Shown here one piece after another: positions 11,148 to 22,486 of a stretch of DNA of 64,000 nucleotides (the stretch's first letter is position 1; the number at the start of each line of letters is the position of its first letter). The notes beneath the pieces were generated by a model. It saw only the letters and a list, made by a program, of their open reading frames with translations, was not told the DNA's origin and ran no database searches. Where the stretch lies: NCBI RefSeq assembly GCF_000182925.2, contig NC_026501.1, forward strand, positions 2,728,001 to 2,792,000. The letters are read 5' to 3'. This DNA comes from Neurospora crassa OR74A (taxonomy: Eukaryota > Ascomycota > Sordariomycetes > Sordariales > Sordariaceae). The position numbers and the translations under genes were made by a program.

Positions 11148-12868
11148 AGGGTTGGCTGATTTTCTTTCAGATGAGGAAAAAAGCCGTTGGTCATTCTGCT
11201 GACCTTTGGCCCTGATTCCCCGGGACGGTGCAACTATTGTTAAGAGGCAACTGGTGTGGCAGATCCCAGTTTTGCTATCATGAGGACGTCTGAGAGGTAT
11301 TCACCATACACCTTGGATAAATTCCGCGGCGATGGATGATCCTCGAGCGGGCTCATCCCTATCTGAACAGCTAGCCTCTCATGTTGAGGCAGTCCCTCAA
11401 AGGCAGCTGCACGCCTCTTTGTGAGGAATTTTGGATAGCGCTGCCTATTAACGGATATGATTGGCGACGAGTAATGAGAGGCGGCACGAATCACGCCGAA
11501 AGACAGGATCATGCCCTAAATATGGTATGAAACCGCTAACGTTGGATAATGCAATATGTAATGCTTGAGGTATGAGTGGACATAGAGTCTATCGGATATG
11601 AGATGGGGGAAGGCAAAAAAGGACCTCGAGCCAAGACACAAACCTGTAGATACGTAATATTAACATATGACATCAAATATCCGATGAAGCCCACTGGCAA
11701 CTTACGCGACATTGTCGATTCAGTATTCGTTCGTTGCATACGCCCAAAATGCTCTTGACCTATTCTATGGGCGTCTGAGGGGAGTCATCTGAGAAAAAAA
11801 AAAACCAAGAATATTACAAACGGCCATGTAGATATGCTCCGTGCTAGGTCCATGCAACATGCAGTGCTAAGAGCCTCTCCATCTTACTGCGTTGCCTGGT
11901 TACTCCTTACCATATGTTCCGAATCCAAAAGGCAACTGGTAGAGCCTTAATGGAAGAATACACCTCCCCAGACGTGTCTCTCCTGAGCAACTGTCCACTA
12001 AGTAGCCCCTTGTCCCGCCAAGTTACGGATGGAAAATTGAAAGATGTCTATGTGCTTGAGGCCCCTTCGACACGGGTAAAGGGTAACCAACCGCAAGTTA
12101 CACCATGAGAAGGGAAACAGTGTCGAATCATGGCAGGCACTTGGTAGATAGAACGGCACGATAACCGGCATACTTGTCCCTCTCAACCTATTACCTGAGT
12201 GTGTCACAGGCCATCCCGGCATTACGGTGAGCAACGAGCTGGCGTGGATGGAGTTTAGAACTGAACATTGTTGGCTCGAATCACACCCAGCTCAGGCCTC
12301 CAATGCTGGCGTGCTTCGACGTCCATCTAGTAGCTGTGCGGGTGATACGGAAGGGGCTTGTCGGAATGAGTGACTCAGTCTCACTGAGTGACAATTCCAA
12401 ATCATTAGAGTGAGGTGATGGTGATAGCATCCAGTAGATCGAAGACCAGTGTTCCGATTGCCCACTTCATCACAGCCCTTCAATGCGCGCCTTCCACATA
12501 CGAGTTAAATTATCGGATCACACCATATCCACGGAAACCGTCTAATACGAAATGGGTTAGGTATCCATCAAGGTGCCCTCGGTATCAAATTTGGGAAAGT
12601 ACGCCGTACATTCATTTGTGAGGCATGAGTGAGTTTTGAGCAAAAGAAACTTCTTCGAGGAAGCTGCGTCGGGTAAAATCTTGTCAACCAACCTCAAGCG
12701 AAACAAGGAACCTTAACGCAGAATCTATTGTTAACAGCCCTCAGAGACAGAAGAAGCGTTTCAAGCTACCTACTTCATGATTTCCATTTCTGTCTTTCCT
12801 ATTATCAATACTATTCACCGTCCCATCATCCGATCCCTATGTGAATCAACTCGAACTCGCCAACCGCC
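11148..12868. other. 1.7-kb intergenic region upstream of the MFS gene
   Basis: No gene can be supported; frames are short and lack codon bias. It contains an AP-1/Gcn4-type site in an inverted repeat at 12363-12398 (listed separately). The last 150 bp before 12869 are pyrimidine-rich, as expected for a fungal promoter and leader. Confidence 0.5.
12363..12398. promoter_or_regulatory. inverted repeat containing a TGACTCA site
   Basis: The arms GTGACTCAGT and ACTGAGTGAC are separated by CTC, match at 9 of 10 positions, and are flanked by GGAAT / ATTCC. The left arm includes TGACTCA, the consensus for Gcn4/CPC1 and AP-1-type bZIP factors. It lies about 490 bp upstream of the MFS transporter start. 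The sequence is seen; regulation is inferred. Confidence 0.5.
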
Positions 12869-15164
12869 ATGGATGGACCGAAAACCCATGATGATTCCTT
12901 GGAGGCGTTAGAAAATAAAGCCTCCCCCTCCGAACTCACTTTCTACCCTCTTTCTCTTTCAACTTCATTCACCTTTGACGTCGAAGCTAGCAACCCAGCC
13001 TTGGGGACCATGCTATTAACCGGGCAAAAACGCCAGAATCGTGGAGGAACCGCACAGAAGCACCACTCTCAACGACCATCACGGTCAATGTTCTTTGACC
13101 CCATGACACCAACTTGCGACGACGAAAACCCCTACCCCCTGGGTGGATCATCTAGAGACCAAGTTCTGGGCCTGAATTCTTCGACATCGTCACTTGGCCG
13201 TCGGAACTCCAGCCTCAGACCCCAAGTAACGCCGGTTGGAGAGCAACGGTATCCGATGACGGAAATCATCAAGGCCAGACCTTCTGCAAGCCAGCATGGC
13301 TCCGAGGATGTGCAACGTCAAGCAGCGGGAAGCACGCGGCGCACATTTGAGCCCATGACACTCGATGAGAACCCACCCGTAAACGGCGAGAGAGAGCCAA
13401 CCATAGACTATGTCACAGGTTTGCGTCTTGTCTTACTCATGGCGGGCCTTATGCTCGGTATGCTACTTTTATCGATTGACCGTACTATTATATCTACGGT
13501 AGGTGACCCGGAACTGATGAGTGAAGTGAACGACCCGGAACTTACACTGTTCGAACAGGCCACGCCCTACATCACGAAGCGATTTCATTCAACATCAGAC
13601 ATAGGTTGGTATGGCTCGGCATACATGCTCACATCGTGTGCTTTCCAGCCAGTCTTTGGACGCATCTTCATGCTGTATTCGGTCAAGTGGTCATATCTCA
13701 CTGCCATGATTTTATTCGAACTTGGCTCCCTCCTCTGCGGACTGGCACCAAACTCGGCGACCCTGATTGTTGGGCGGGCTATTGCGGGGTTCGGCAGTGC
13801 TGGTATTCTAATCGGCAGCTTTATCATCGTGACGATGGCTGTTCCGCTGCAGAAGCGTCCTGTCTTCACGTCCGTGGTTGGCTTGATGTAAGTGTCCCAG
13901 CCCTGACTGCCCTTGTTTCTGAATAAGGCCTCATATGTTGACCATATCTAGGTTCGGTGTCGGGGCCTCGGTCGGACCTCTCCTAGGTGGTGTCTTTACG
14001 GACCTTGTGGTAAGTCTTCCTTACACTCCTGCATAACATATATTCTAATGTTATTCAAAGACGTGGAGATGGTGCTTCTATATCAACTTGCCGCTTGGTG
14101 GTGTAACCATCATCTGCTTGATTCTGTTCTTCAACCCCCAAAAAAGCAATCGCAACGCCGGAACATTCTTTGACAGATTTAAGGACCTTGATATTGTGGG
14201 CAATATCCTCATTCTGGGCGCTTTCATCATGCTCTTCCTGGCGCTTGAACATACGACTCGAGGCTTTTCATGGAACCACCCACTCATCATTTGGCTTTTA
14301 GCCGGTTGTGGTATTACCGCCATTATATTCATGGTTTGGCAATGGGCTAAAGGGGATGCGGCATTGATCCCCCCTCGCATCATCGAGCAGCGTACGGTGG
14401 CGGCATCATGCGGCACGGCCTTCATGATATACGCGATCTTGATCAACATGACCTTCTTCCTCCCGATCTGGTTCCAGGCCGTCAAAAATGACACTGCCAT
14501 GCGCTCAGGCGTGCACATGGTCCCGTTCTTTGTAACCCAGTCGGTCTTTTCACTGATTGCAGGAGGCATCGTGTCCAAAACTGGTTACGCAACCCCTCCA
14601 GCAGTAATCGGCTCTGCTATTGGCACTGTTGGCCTCGGATTGCTGACTCTGTTGAAGCCCGGCACAGGAACAGCCCAGTGGGTAGGCTATGAAGTTTTAA
14701 CGAGCGCTGGCTTTGGCCTGTCGATTCAACAATGCTTCACAGCAGTGCAGACGGTACTTAGCGAGGAGGACGTGGCGTTGGGAACTGCGGCCGTATCCGC
14801 TGCTCAGTCGCTTGGAGGCGCTATCTTCGTGTCGGTAGGAAACAGTGTATTTCAGCATCAGTTGCTCAAGGCAGCCGACGCCAACTTGCTCCCGGGAGTC
14901 GACATCAAGCAGGTGATCGAGGCGGGTGCGACAGCGTTCCGCGACTTGATATCGGCGGAGCAACTGCCCGCCATGATTCGGGTTTACAATAAGGCGATTC
15001 AGGCGGCGCTCATCATCCCCATTCCGCTAGGAATACTCGCAACTCTTATTGCGTGCTTCATCGAATTCAGATCGGTGAAGAAACTCATAAAGACCAACGA
15101 GGAGTCAGGCACATGCAGCACTGAACTTTCCGACCAGAGGCCAGGTACGAGCGCACGAATCTAA
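12869..15164 (+). CDS. MFS multidrug/toxin efflux transporter, 14-TM (DHA14-like)
   Basis: Best model has four exons: 12869-13498, 13559-13887, 13952-14009 and 14061-15164, giving about 706 aa. The intron 13499-13558 is 60 nt, stop-free and in frame; removing it restores the family pattern SIDRTIISTATPYITKRFH followed by DIGWYGSAYMLT. A cytosolic, Ser/Pro-rich N-terminal tail of about 180 residues precedes the first helix (LRLVLLMAGLMLGMLLL). ASVGPLLGG (motif C region) and TWRWCFYINLPLGG are typical of fungal DHA2/DHA14 proton antiporters. About 14 hydrophobic segments can be seen. Such transporters export drugs, toxins or metabolites at the plasma membrane. No biosynthetic genes lie nearby, so the substrate is unknown. 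The TGACTCA element upstream could couple it to stress or amino-acid starvation, but that is speculative. Confidence 0.92.
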
Positions 15165-16285
15165 AAGGAGGTGTATCAGAAATCCGGGTCCAGGCGCATG
15201 GGATTCTTGGGGCGATTCATTTGCAGAATTTCGGAGGAGTAAATAGGCTCAAGAGGAGCACCATATGGATTAGAAGTAGGGGGTAGGTCAGCATGATTGC
15301 CGAATATTCCAAGCAATATTCTGGAGGTCAGCTCAAGAATCTGTGTGGAAGGATTTATGTCACCCTGCGACCTGAGTTAGCGTATTCTGTGACGGTTTGT
15401 GAGGGACGACTGAAGTTAATAGTAACTGTTGTTGTGAAGGGTGTTTCCTGTTGTTGGGGCAAGAATGACAAGTCGATGTGCAAGTGGTGCGTTCAGGGGA
15501 ACAGTAAACAAATGCAGCCGAGCTCCTTCAAGTGCATACCATGAGTACTGTAATGTCTGATAGATACTACATCAACAATGACAGGCAGTATGTTGAGGGT
15601 TGCACCGGATCCGGAGCCCGAACAGCCGGCCGCGAGGTGCACACAAGCCTGTGACAAGTTGGAGCTTGTAAATACATAATGTTGCCTAGCGATAAGCAGC
15701 ATCGCTTTGCCATATATTTGCAGATCTAGGGACCAAAGACCTCTCCTCTGTTTGCTACTTGCTCTCATTTCAGCTGCCTTTCTCGGATTCAAACAGCAGC
15801 CGTCAAATATTTGGCAAGAGATCTCACTCTCGTGGAATTGAAAGGAAGTCTTTTGTTACCACGGTTACCACAGGTGCACGGTTAGATTCGGACTGCCTGT
15901 TTCGTCTGTTGAGCGATTGCTATTTGACGGTCTCGGCCTGTCAGCCCTTTTGTTAGTCCATTCACTTTGTTCGGTGTGGAACCTGAAGACCGGCAGAGTG
16001 GGGCTCTTTCTTTGAAGCTCCACTAACATTTCTCCAACGATCGCTGCTCACTTTGCGACTCTTCTACCTGCTCGTCATTGCTTTTCCCGCTCGACCATCT
16101 TCATCCGCAACATCGTCCAGGACAAGCTCACTCGTTCTTGCTAAGCCTTGGCTCGATATCTATCTGACCTCGTAGTAGAGGGAGATTTTCGCATACCCAA
16201 TCGAAGCCGCCGATTACCTGACGCGAACGCTATCGCTTGCGCATAGTCACACACGGCCAGCCTAACGTCATCTCCCACTCACACC
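15165..16285. other. 1.1-kb intergenic region
   Basis: This lies between the MFS gene and the TFIIS gene, both on the plus strand. The part from about 16020 to 16285 is pyrimidine-rich and is probably the TFIIS promoter and leader. No gene, repeat or RNA is recognised. Confidence 0.5.
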
Positions 16286-17327
16286 ATGGATGACCGAGAA
16301 CTCGCCGCGCGCATCAAGGCGCTCTCCAAGGCTGTCACCAGTGAACCCCCTGCGACGGTCATCAAACTTTTGGAGGAATTGAAAAGAGATGCAAAGCCGA
16401 CCGAGGAACAGCTTCGCGTGAGTCTTGCTCTGCCCTCCCATTAGCGCAGAGCGATCTATGTGAGCGGTATAAGTTCTGACAACTTTGCCCGTCCTAGTCG
16501 ACGAAAGCAGGTGTGACCGTGGGAAAGCTGCGAGCCAATCCCAACAAGGACATTGCCCGTATTGCCAGCGAGATCGTCAACAAGTGGAGGAAGCTCGTCG
16601 AAGCTGCGAAGGAGGCGAAGAAGAAGAGCCAGGCCGCCGCGGCCTCCGGTGCCAGCTCCCCAGCACCCAATGCATCCCCGGCGCCCGCATCATCCGCGTA
16701 CAACAAGCCCTACACTGGTGACGTCGAGAAGCGCCATTTTAAGACAGACAAGGTCGACATCAACCGAACCTCGAGCCAGACGCGCAACAACACCATCGGT
16801 GTGCTCTACAACGGCCTCGCTTACCGAAGAACTGAGTCGATTGAGGAAGTCGTCAAGCGTGCTGTCGAAGTCGAGAATGCCCTCTTCAAAGCTTGCAAGG
16901 GCGAAAACCAGGAGTACCGGAGTAAGGGTCGCACCCTCTTTACCAGCCTGAAGCGCAAGGACAACGCTGCGTTGGGACGACGAGTGATGTCGGGCGAGCT
17001 GCCGGTCGAACGCCTTGTCGTCTTGTCGGACAAGGAGTTGGCCTCGGAGGAACAGCGCGCTAGGGATGAAGAGCTGGAGAAGGAGAACATGAAGAAGGCC
17101 CAGGTACCCATGGCGGAGAAGTCGATCAGTGATGCTCTGAAGTGCGGAAAGTGCGGACAGAGGAAGGTGTCGTACAGCCAGGCGCAAACACGGTCGGCTG
17201 ATGAGCCTATGACGACCTTCTGCGAGTGCACAGTTTGCGGAAACCGCTGGAAGGTATGGTTGATACACACGCTTTCTTTGACGGAAGTCAATTTGATCGC
17301 TAACAGTTGCATGTTTAGTTCTCTTAA
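16286..17327 (+). CDS. dst1: transcription elongation factor TFIIS
   Basis: Three exons are read: 16286-16417, 16498-17253 and 17319-17327, giving about 298 aa. The N-terminal LW-type helical domain starts MDDRELAARIKALSKAV. An Ala/Pro/Ser linker follows, then the central three-helix domain (about 135-250) that binds RNA polymerase II. The C-terminal zinc ribbon has CGKCGQRK and CTVCGNRWK. The acidic hairpin RSADEPMT carries Asp279-Glu280, which is inserted into the polymerase active site to stimulate transcript cleavage. The last coding exon encodes only Phe-Ser-stop; without it the conserved CGNRWKF ending would be lost. The function is rescue of backtracked polymerase in the nucleus. Length and domain order match yeast Dst1 closely. 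Confidence 0.96.
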
Positions 17328-17977
17328 ATGGCGGGGCACAACAAGCTCCTTCATCACATTCCTTTTGGTATGGCTTGGGCCGCAGAGTGTGCGTCTTTTT
17401 TTCTGGCTCGATATGTTACTTTGAAGGGGAAATCCGCCTGTTGCACGCTTCGTTGGCTGATAATTCATGACTGGATCACATTCGCGTTTGGAAGCTCATT
17501 TGGCAGCAATATGAGATTGAGGTGTCTCAAGAATATCCCTCCACCTAGAGAGCACAATGAAAGAGGAGGAGGGGGTGGGGAGGAGCGGAAATGGAAAACA
17601 AAGTTACTCGAAGACGGAAGACGCTGTACCTTCGGGAACTTCTTCAAACATCGGAGTATGGATCATCTAACTTTTCTTATTATTTTTTATACCCCAGCGA
17701 AGAGGTGAGCGATGAATCACTAGCTACTTCATGACTTGGAAAGAGGTAGATATTGAGACGGGCAACGACCTACTTAGACCTCACACCACGCATTAGCAGT
17801 AATATAACCGTTAAGAGGCCATATGGCCGATATGGCTCAACAAACGTTTCTATGTGGACCTGTTGGACTCTCGGATGAGATACAATTAGAACATATCACA
17901 TGTTTGATGACAGCAGCGAACTCAGCAAGCCTGACTCAGCAGGCACAATATTTACGTTGTTCAGTCCGTCTCAATTC
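17328..17977. other. tail-to-tail intergenic region
   Basis: This lies between the 3' ends of TFIIS (+) and the cysteine synthase-like gene (-). A purine-rich patch occurs at about 17555-17595. Nothing else is recognised. Confidence 0.5.
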
Positions 17978-19348
17978 CTACCTCTTCAATTCCTCTAGCC
18001 CCAACTCCGCAAAAAGATCCTCCGCTTGCGCCTGGGTATCGTTTTCCAGCCCCATATCGCCAATATGCTTCCAGAACTTGCTGAGATGTCTATTGCCCGA
18101 GTCGCACAATAACGTCACCACCCGACTGCCTCTTGGTAGTTTCATGGCTGTCACCACCGCCGCCACGCAGTTAACAGCCGTGCTACTGCCGCAGAAAATG
18201 CCGTCGTGCTCCACCAACCACCGAGCCATCCGGCAGGCCTGCTCATCTGTCACTCGCACGGCATCGTCAATCAGCACCCGCCCGGACTCAAAGTTCTCCG
18301 TGATGCGGTTGATGCCGATACCCTCCACCATCGTGTCCACCTGCTGACGCCGGCGTGTACCTTCCCGCTCTGTCGACGAGTACATGACGCCGTGGCGGAT
18401 CTTGTTGAACAGCCCGCTGCCCTGCGGATCCGCCAACACCACGCGCGTCTCCCATAGGTTCTTTTCCTCCTTCAGGTACTTGGCCACGCCGGCGATAGTG
18501 CCGCCCGTGCCGGCACCAGCCACAAAGGCGTCCAGTTGCCCGCCCGTCTGGCGGTAGATTTCCGGTCCCGTGGTCTTGACATGTGCTTGGTAGTTAGCCG
18601 TGCTCTCGAATTGGTCAGCAAAAAACCCGACGCTGCCGTCCGCGTGCACCGCCTCGTGCTCGCGCGCCCGCCTGCGGGCTAGGTTGACAAAATGATCAGG
18701 AGACGTGATGGGCGCCGGGTCGACCCGCTCCACCGTCGCGCCCAGGTGGTGCAGCAGCTGCGACTTCTCGATCGCCATGTCGTTCGGCATGCAAATGTGG
18801 CACTTGTACCCCTTTGCGCGCGCCAGCGTCGCCAGCGAGATGCCCGTACTGCCCACAGTCCCTTCGTAAATGGTATCGCCGCGCCCGGGCACAAGCAGCC
18901 CGCGCTCCTCGGCGTCCTGGATCATGTTGAGTGCCACTCGGTCTTTCGGGCTGCCGCCGGCGCCATTGAGGAGCTCGGCTTTGGCGAGGATGACACAGCC
19001 TGTTGCCTCGGACAGGCTGCGGATCATGACTAGGGGGGTGTTGCCGATGCAGCCCTCGATGCCCTCGACCCAGTCGAAACTGCTGTTGATATTGCTTGTT
19101 ACTTCCTCGTGGTCTTCTAGTCGCACCGGACCGAAGATGAGACTCTCGCGGTGTACCCGGTTGGCGGTGGGTACTACGACGCCATAATCGCCATTGGATC
19201 GGCTTAGGTTGCGGTTCCTCCGCCGTTGGTACCGATTCTCGAGTTCGGGGTAGCAATCCTTGAAGCCAAGGGTGACGAGGATACCCGCGGCGAAGGCGGC
19301 TGTGAGAGCTACCGTGCCGTAGACACGGGGATGGTCGCTTATTGACAT
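17978..19348 (-). CDS. cysteine synthase-like PLP enzyme, mitochondrial outer-membrane type (Mcy1-like)
   Basis: A single exon of 456 aa. The N-terminus has a hydrophobic helix (about 9-29, VYGTVALTAAFAAGILVTLGF) followed by Arg-rich sequence (QRRRNRNLSR), which suggests a signal-anchored protein. The rest is a fold-type II PLP enzyme of the O-acetylserine sulfhydrylase family: GNTPLVMIRSLS, the PLP lysine in GGSPKDRVAL (Lys135), GAGTGGTIAGVAKYL for phosphate binding, and a C-terminal GSSTAVN. The usual TSGNTG substrate loop reads TVGSTG (164-169), with Asn replaced by Ser. This variant and the anchor are features of the yeast YGR012W (Mcy1) subgroup, located at the mitochondrial outer membrane. 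The true reaction may therefore differ from cysteine synthesis. Divergent from the NDUFAF7 gene. Confidence 0.9.
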   Translation of the reverse strand: MSISDHPRVYGTVALTAAFAAGILVTLGFKDCYPELENRYQRRRNRNLSRSNGDYGVVVPTANRVHRESLIFGPVRLEDHEEVTSNINSSFDWVEGIEGCIGNTPLVMIRSLSEATGCVILAKAELLNGAGGSPKDRVALNMIQDAEERGLLVPGRGDTIYEGTVGSTGISLATLARAKGYKCHICMPNDMAIEKSQLLHHLGATVERVDPAPITSPDHFVNLARRRAREHEAVHADGSVGFFADQFESTANYQAHVKTTGPEIYRQTGGQLDAFVAGAGTGGTIAGVAKYLKEEKNLWETRVVLADPQGSGLFNKIRHGVMYSSTEREGTRRRQQVDTMVEGIGINRITENFESGRVLIDDAVRVTDEQACRMARWLVEHDGIFCGSSTAVNCVAAVVTAMKLPRGSRVVTLLCDSGNRHLSKFWKHIGDMGLENDTQAQAEDLFAELGLEELKR

Positions 19349-20203
19349 GTCTTGGCGGTTGTTTGGTGTGGAGGGAATCTGAATTATCTCATAGTAGGTG
19401 GTGTCTCGTTATGGTGTCTCGATAGTTAGATTTGCGCCGTTGGCGCTGTTGCACGGAAAGAGAATTCGGTTGTTGAGTTCTTTGAGATGTAAAGGCACAG
19501 AAGCCGAAATACACAAGAACAGAAAATGTCGAAAAATGAAGTGAGAGGGTGTCTGTCTTATCTGATGTGGTCGGGTTGTCCTCAAAAGTTGTGAGGTTTT
19601 TTGCTGTGAAGTTGCTGTTGATGTCATGCAACGATGGATCTTCAGAGCATAGTGTTATCGATTCAGTCGCTCGTCTCCCACGGCAGGCAGGGAAGAACCT
19701 TTGGCTCCGGTGACCGGCCTCGCCTCCGCTGAAGCCGGTCAGATCGGAAGCCATGAGGCCTGTCACAGATAGTGTCGTGAATCGGCACTTCCCCGTTGCT
19801 GCGGGTCACTGGTGGTAAGCGCCGTTGGGGGCAACGGACAGCGAGAGCCGAGCCATCCTCCAATGTCGTGTGTCCCTGGCCTGGGCCGCCACCACCGCTG
19901 TCCCGAGCGCAACTGTCAGCTAGTTCTAGAACCGAATGAGGAAGTGAGCTCGGGCCACCCCGCAAAAGCTCCAGGATCCATCCCCCCTCCCCCATCAACC
20001 TCCACCTGTCGCCCCGTGTCCCCTTGACGATTCCACTCCACCACATTTACCGACCAGGTATACGGTACCTCGACCTTCCTTCTCACTGGCGCGGGGAGTT
20101 CAGTTGGAGCAGGTGGCGAAACGAACAGACCGTCAGCAACCTCCGGGATACTGCCCGGGCTTCATTCTCTCGCCCACCAACAATCTGGACTCACCCGGTC
20201 AGT
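19349..20203. promoter_or_regulatory. divergent promoter region (cysteine synthase-like / NDUFAF7)
   Basis: 855 bp between two start codons of genes for probable mitochondrial proteins. Short overlapping frames on both strands have no coding character. No clear operator was recognised. Confidence 0.45.
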
Positions 20204-21974
20204 ATGGACTCGCAACTCGTCAACCAGCTGTTCAGACAGCTTTTTCGCCATCATCCGGCATGTCAATCACAGAAGCATCTCCGCCATCTTGCGACCGCGA
20301 CAGCCCATAATGGACATCGAGTACAGCAATACCACAGACGACAGCAGCGACGACCATACTCGAGCCAGCGTCGTGGCGCGAGCTCTCCCGTGGGGGATGA
20401 AAGCCAATGGCAGCAGCGGACAAAGATCCTGAATCAGGACATGACAGAGGAGTACAAGAGAGCGCCAATGGTGACTGCGGCCGAGCTTTGGGGCAGGAAA
20501 CAGAGACCACGTCGGGTCAAGATGCTCCTAAGGGACTTTATCGAAGGTTGGTTGCCGGTCCAAGACAAAAACATGGCGCATTACCCGAGGGGTTGAGAAA
20601 TCCACCTACTTAGCTGCGACAGCACAAAGCCCAAGAATGAAAAAGAAAAGAAGAGAAAAGAGAAGAAGAAAGACAAGCACGAGACATTGACATTCTGTTT
20701 TCCTTTTGCACAATGCTGCAGACAGCCTCTACAATCCCAACTACGGCTACTTCTCCAAGCAAGTCACCATCTTCACCCCCGGCGAGCCCTTCGACTTCCC
20801 CAACCTCCGCGACGAGACCGAGTTCCAGAACGTCCTTTCCCAGCGCTATGTCGATTTCGAGGACAAGCTCGACGAGGTCGCTCCCTCGGACACGCGACAG
20901 CTCTGGTACACGCCGACGGAGCTCTTCCGCCCTTACTACGGCGAGGCCATTGCCCGCTACCTTGTGGCCAACTACAAACTGACGACCTACCCGTACCACG
21001 ACCTGATCATCTACGAAATGGGCGCCGGCCGCGGCACGCTCATGCTCAACATCCTCGACTACATCCGCGACATGGACCCGGACGTGTACGCGCGCACGCA
21101 GTACAAGGTTATTGAGATCAGCGACTCGCTGGCCAAAGTCCAGAACTCGACGCTGATGCGGTCGGCCGCCGGCCGCGGCCACCTCAACAAGGTGGAAATC
21201 ATCAACCAGTCCATCTTCGACTGGACGCAACCGGTCCCGTCCCCATGCTTCTTCCTGGCGTTCGAGGTCTTCGACAACTTTGCCCACGACGCCATCCGCT
21301 ACGACCTGGCGACTGAGACGCCCATGCAGGCCGTCGTTCTGATCAGCGAATCCAATGACTTCTTCGAGTTCTACAGCCCCGTGCTGGATCCGGTGGCCGC
21401 GCGTTACTTCCGGGTGCGGGACGCAGCCACTGGCGGGCGGTATAAGGTGCCGTACCCGACCACGAAGCTGGGCAAGTGGGTTTCTTCCATCAGGCCGCTC
21501 CGCAGCACGATGAGCGAGCCTGAGTACATTCCGACGCGGCTGATGCAATTTTTCGATGTGCTGAGCAAGTATTTTCCTGCGCATCGGCTGCTGACGAGTG
21601 ACTTCCATTCGCTGCCTGATGCCGTGCCGGGGGTGAATGCGCCGATTGTTCAGACCAGGTATCAACGGCGGCCGGTGCCAGTTACTACACCCTTGGTGAG
21701 TCTCATGGTCTTCAGTTTATCCTCTCGTGCCATACTAACCAGAACACTGTCTCGTCCACCAAAGGTCCATCAAGGCTATTTCGATATTATGTTCCCCACA
21801 GACTTCCGCGTGTCTGAACTTGTCTACCAGGCCATCACCGGCAAGCTGTCCCGGGTCATGTCTCACGAGGAGTTCATGCGCAGCTGGGCCTACCTGGAAG
21901 AGACGGAGACGCAAAGCGGCGAGAACCCGCTGCTTAAATGGTATAAAAATGCCAGTGTTATGTATACTGTATAA
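20204..21974 (+). CDS. ndufaf7: NDUFAF7-type arginine methyltransferase, complex I assembly factor
   Basis: Three exons are read: 20204-20546, 20722-21695 and 21765-21974, giving about 508 aa. The Arg/His/Gln-rich N-terminus (RQLFRHHPACQSQKHLRHL) looks like a mitochondrial presequence. The first splice uses a GTTGGT donor and joins LLRDFIE to DSLYNPNYGYFSKQ, the family's conserved beginning. The SAM-binding motif is YEMGAGRGTLMLNIL (about 212-226), and FEVFDNFAHDAIRY is also characteristic. The second intron (69 nt) is stop-free and in frame; it has GTGAGT, a CTAAC branch site and an AAAG acceptor, so I remove it. In animals NDUFAF7 dimethylates an arginine of the NDUFS2 subunit in the matrix at an early step of complex I assembly. 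Filamentous fungi keep complex I, which fits. Confidence 0.9.
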
Positions 21975-22486
21975 AACTAGATGGATCAGGTTTCGAAGAC
22001 ATCTTATCATCTATGTATGAAAAAAGTGGGAAAGCAGGCCCTTGTACATTGATTGTGTATGATTTATTTCAATTGAGAGCTGTAAAGTTGGAGACTTGCA
22101 TTCTTTTGCCCACGTTCTTATCCCGCTTAGGTAGCTCCCTATTTGCCCAAATAAGACTATGACACCTGTTAACGTGCTGTGTGTGTGTGTCCCGCAAGTC
22201 CCTGTCATGAAGAGGAAGATGACCGACCTATACTTACAACTGACGTTGTCTACGTCCTTTTCACATTCTTTGGTTTTTATTTTTCATTTGTTTATCTTTT
22301 TTTTCGATCCATGTCATCGCTTGCTCCAACACCCATTCTAGACTGCTAAGAAATACACAACTTGGTTGTCATGTATAGAGCCAAGTGAAAGGACGGACTC
22401 TTTTCTGGATATCAACGAAACGGGGAGACGACACAAGACAATATCACTTGATGCTACTCCAACACATCGCTCTTTATTTTCTTTTC
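21975..22486. other. tail-to-tail intergenic region
   Basis: This lies between the 3' ends of NDUFAF7 (+) and AlaRS (-). T-rich stretches at 22250-22330 fit termination and polyadenylation. No gene is seen. Confidence 0.5.

Noticed and set aside
12270-12300. tRNA B-box-like sequence (GGCTCGAATCA)
   Set aside because: It lacks the GTTC core and no matching A box, anticodon arm or acceptor stem could be placed.
20610-21665. 351-codon minus-strand frame opposite NDUFAF7
   Set aside because: Arg/Val/Glu-rich shadow frame with no family similarity; the plus strand encodes the conserved methyltransferase.
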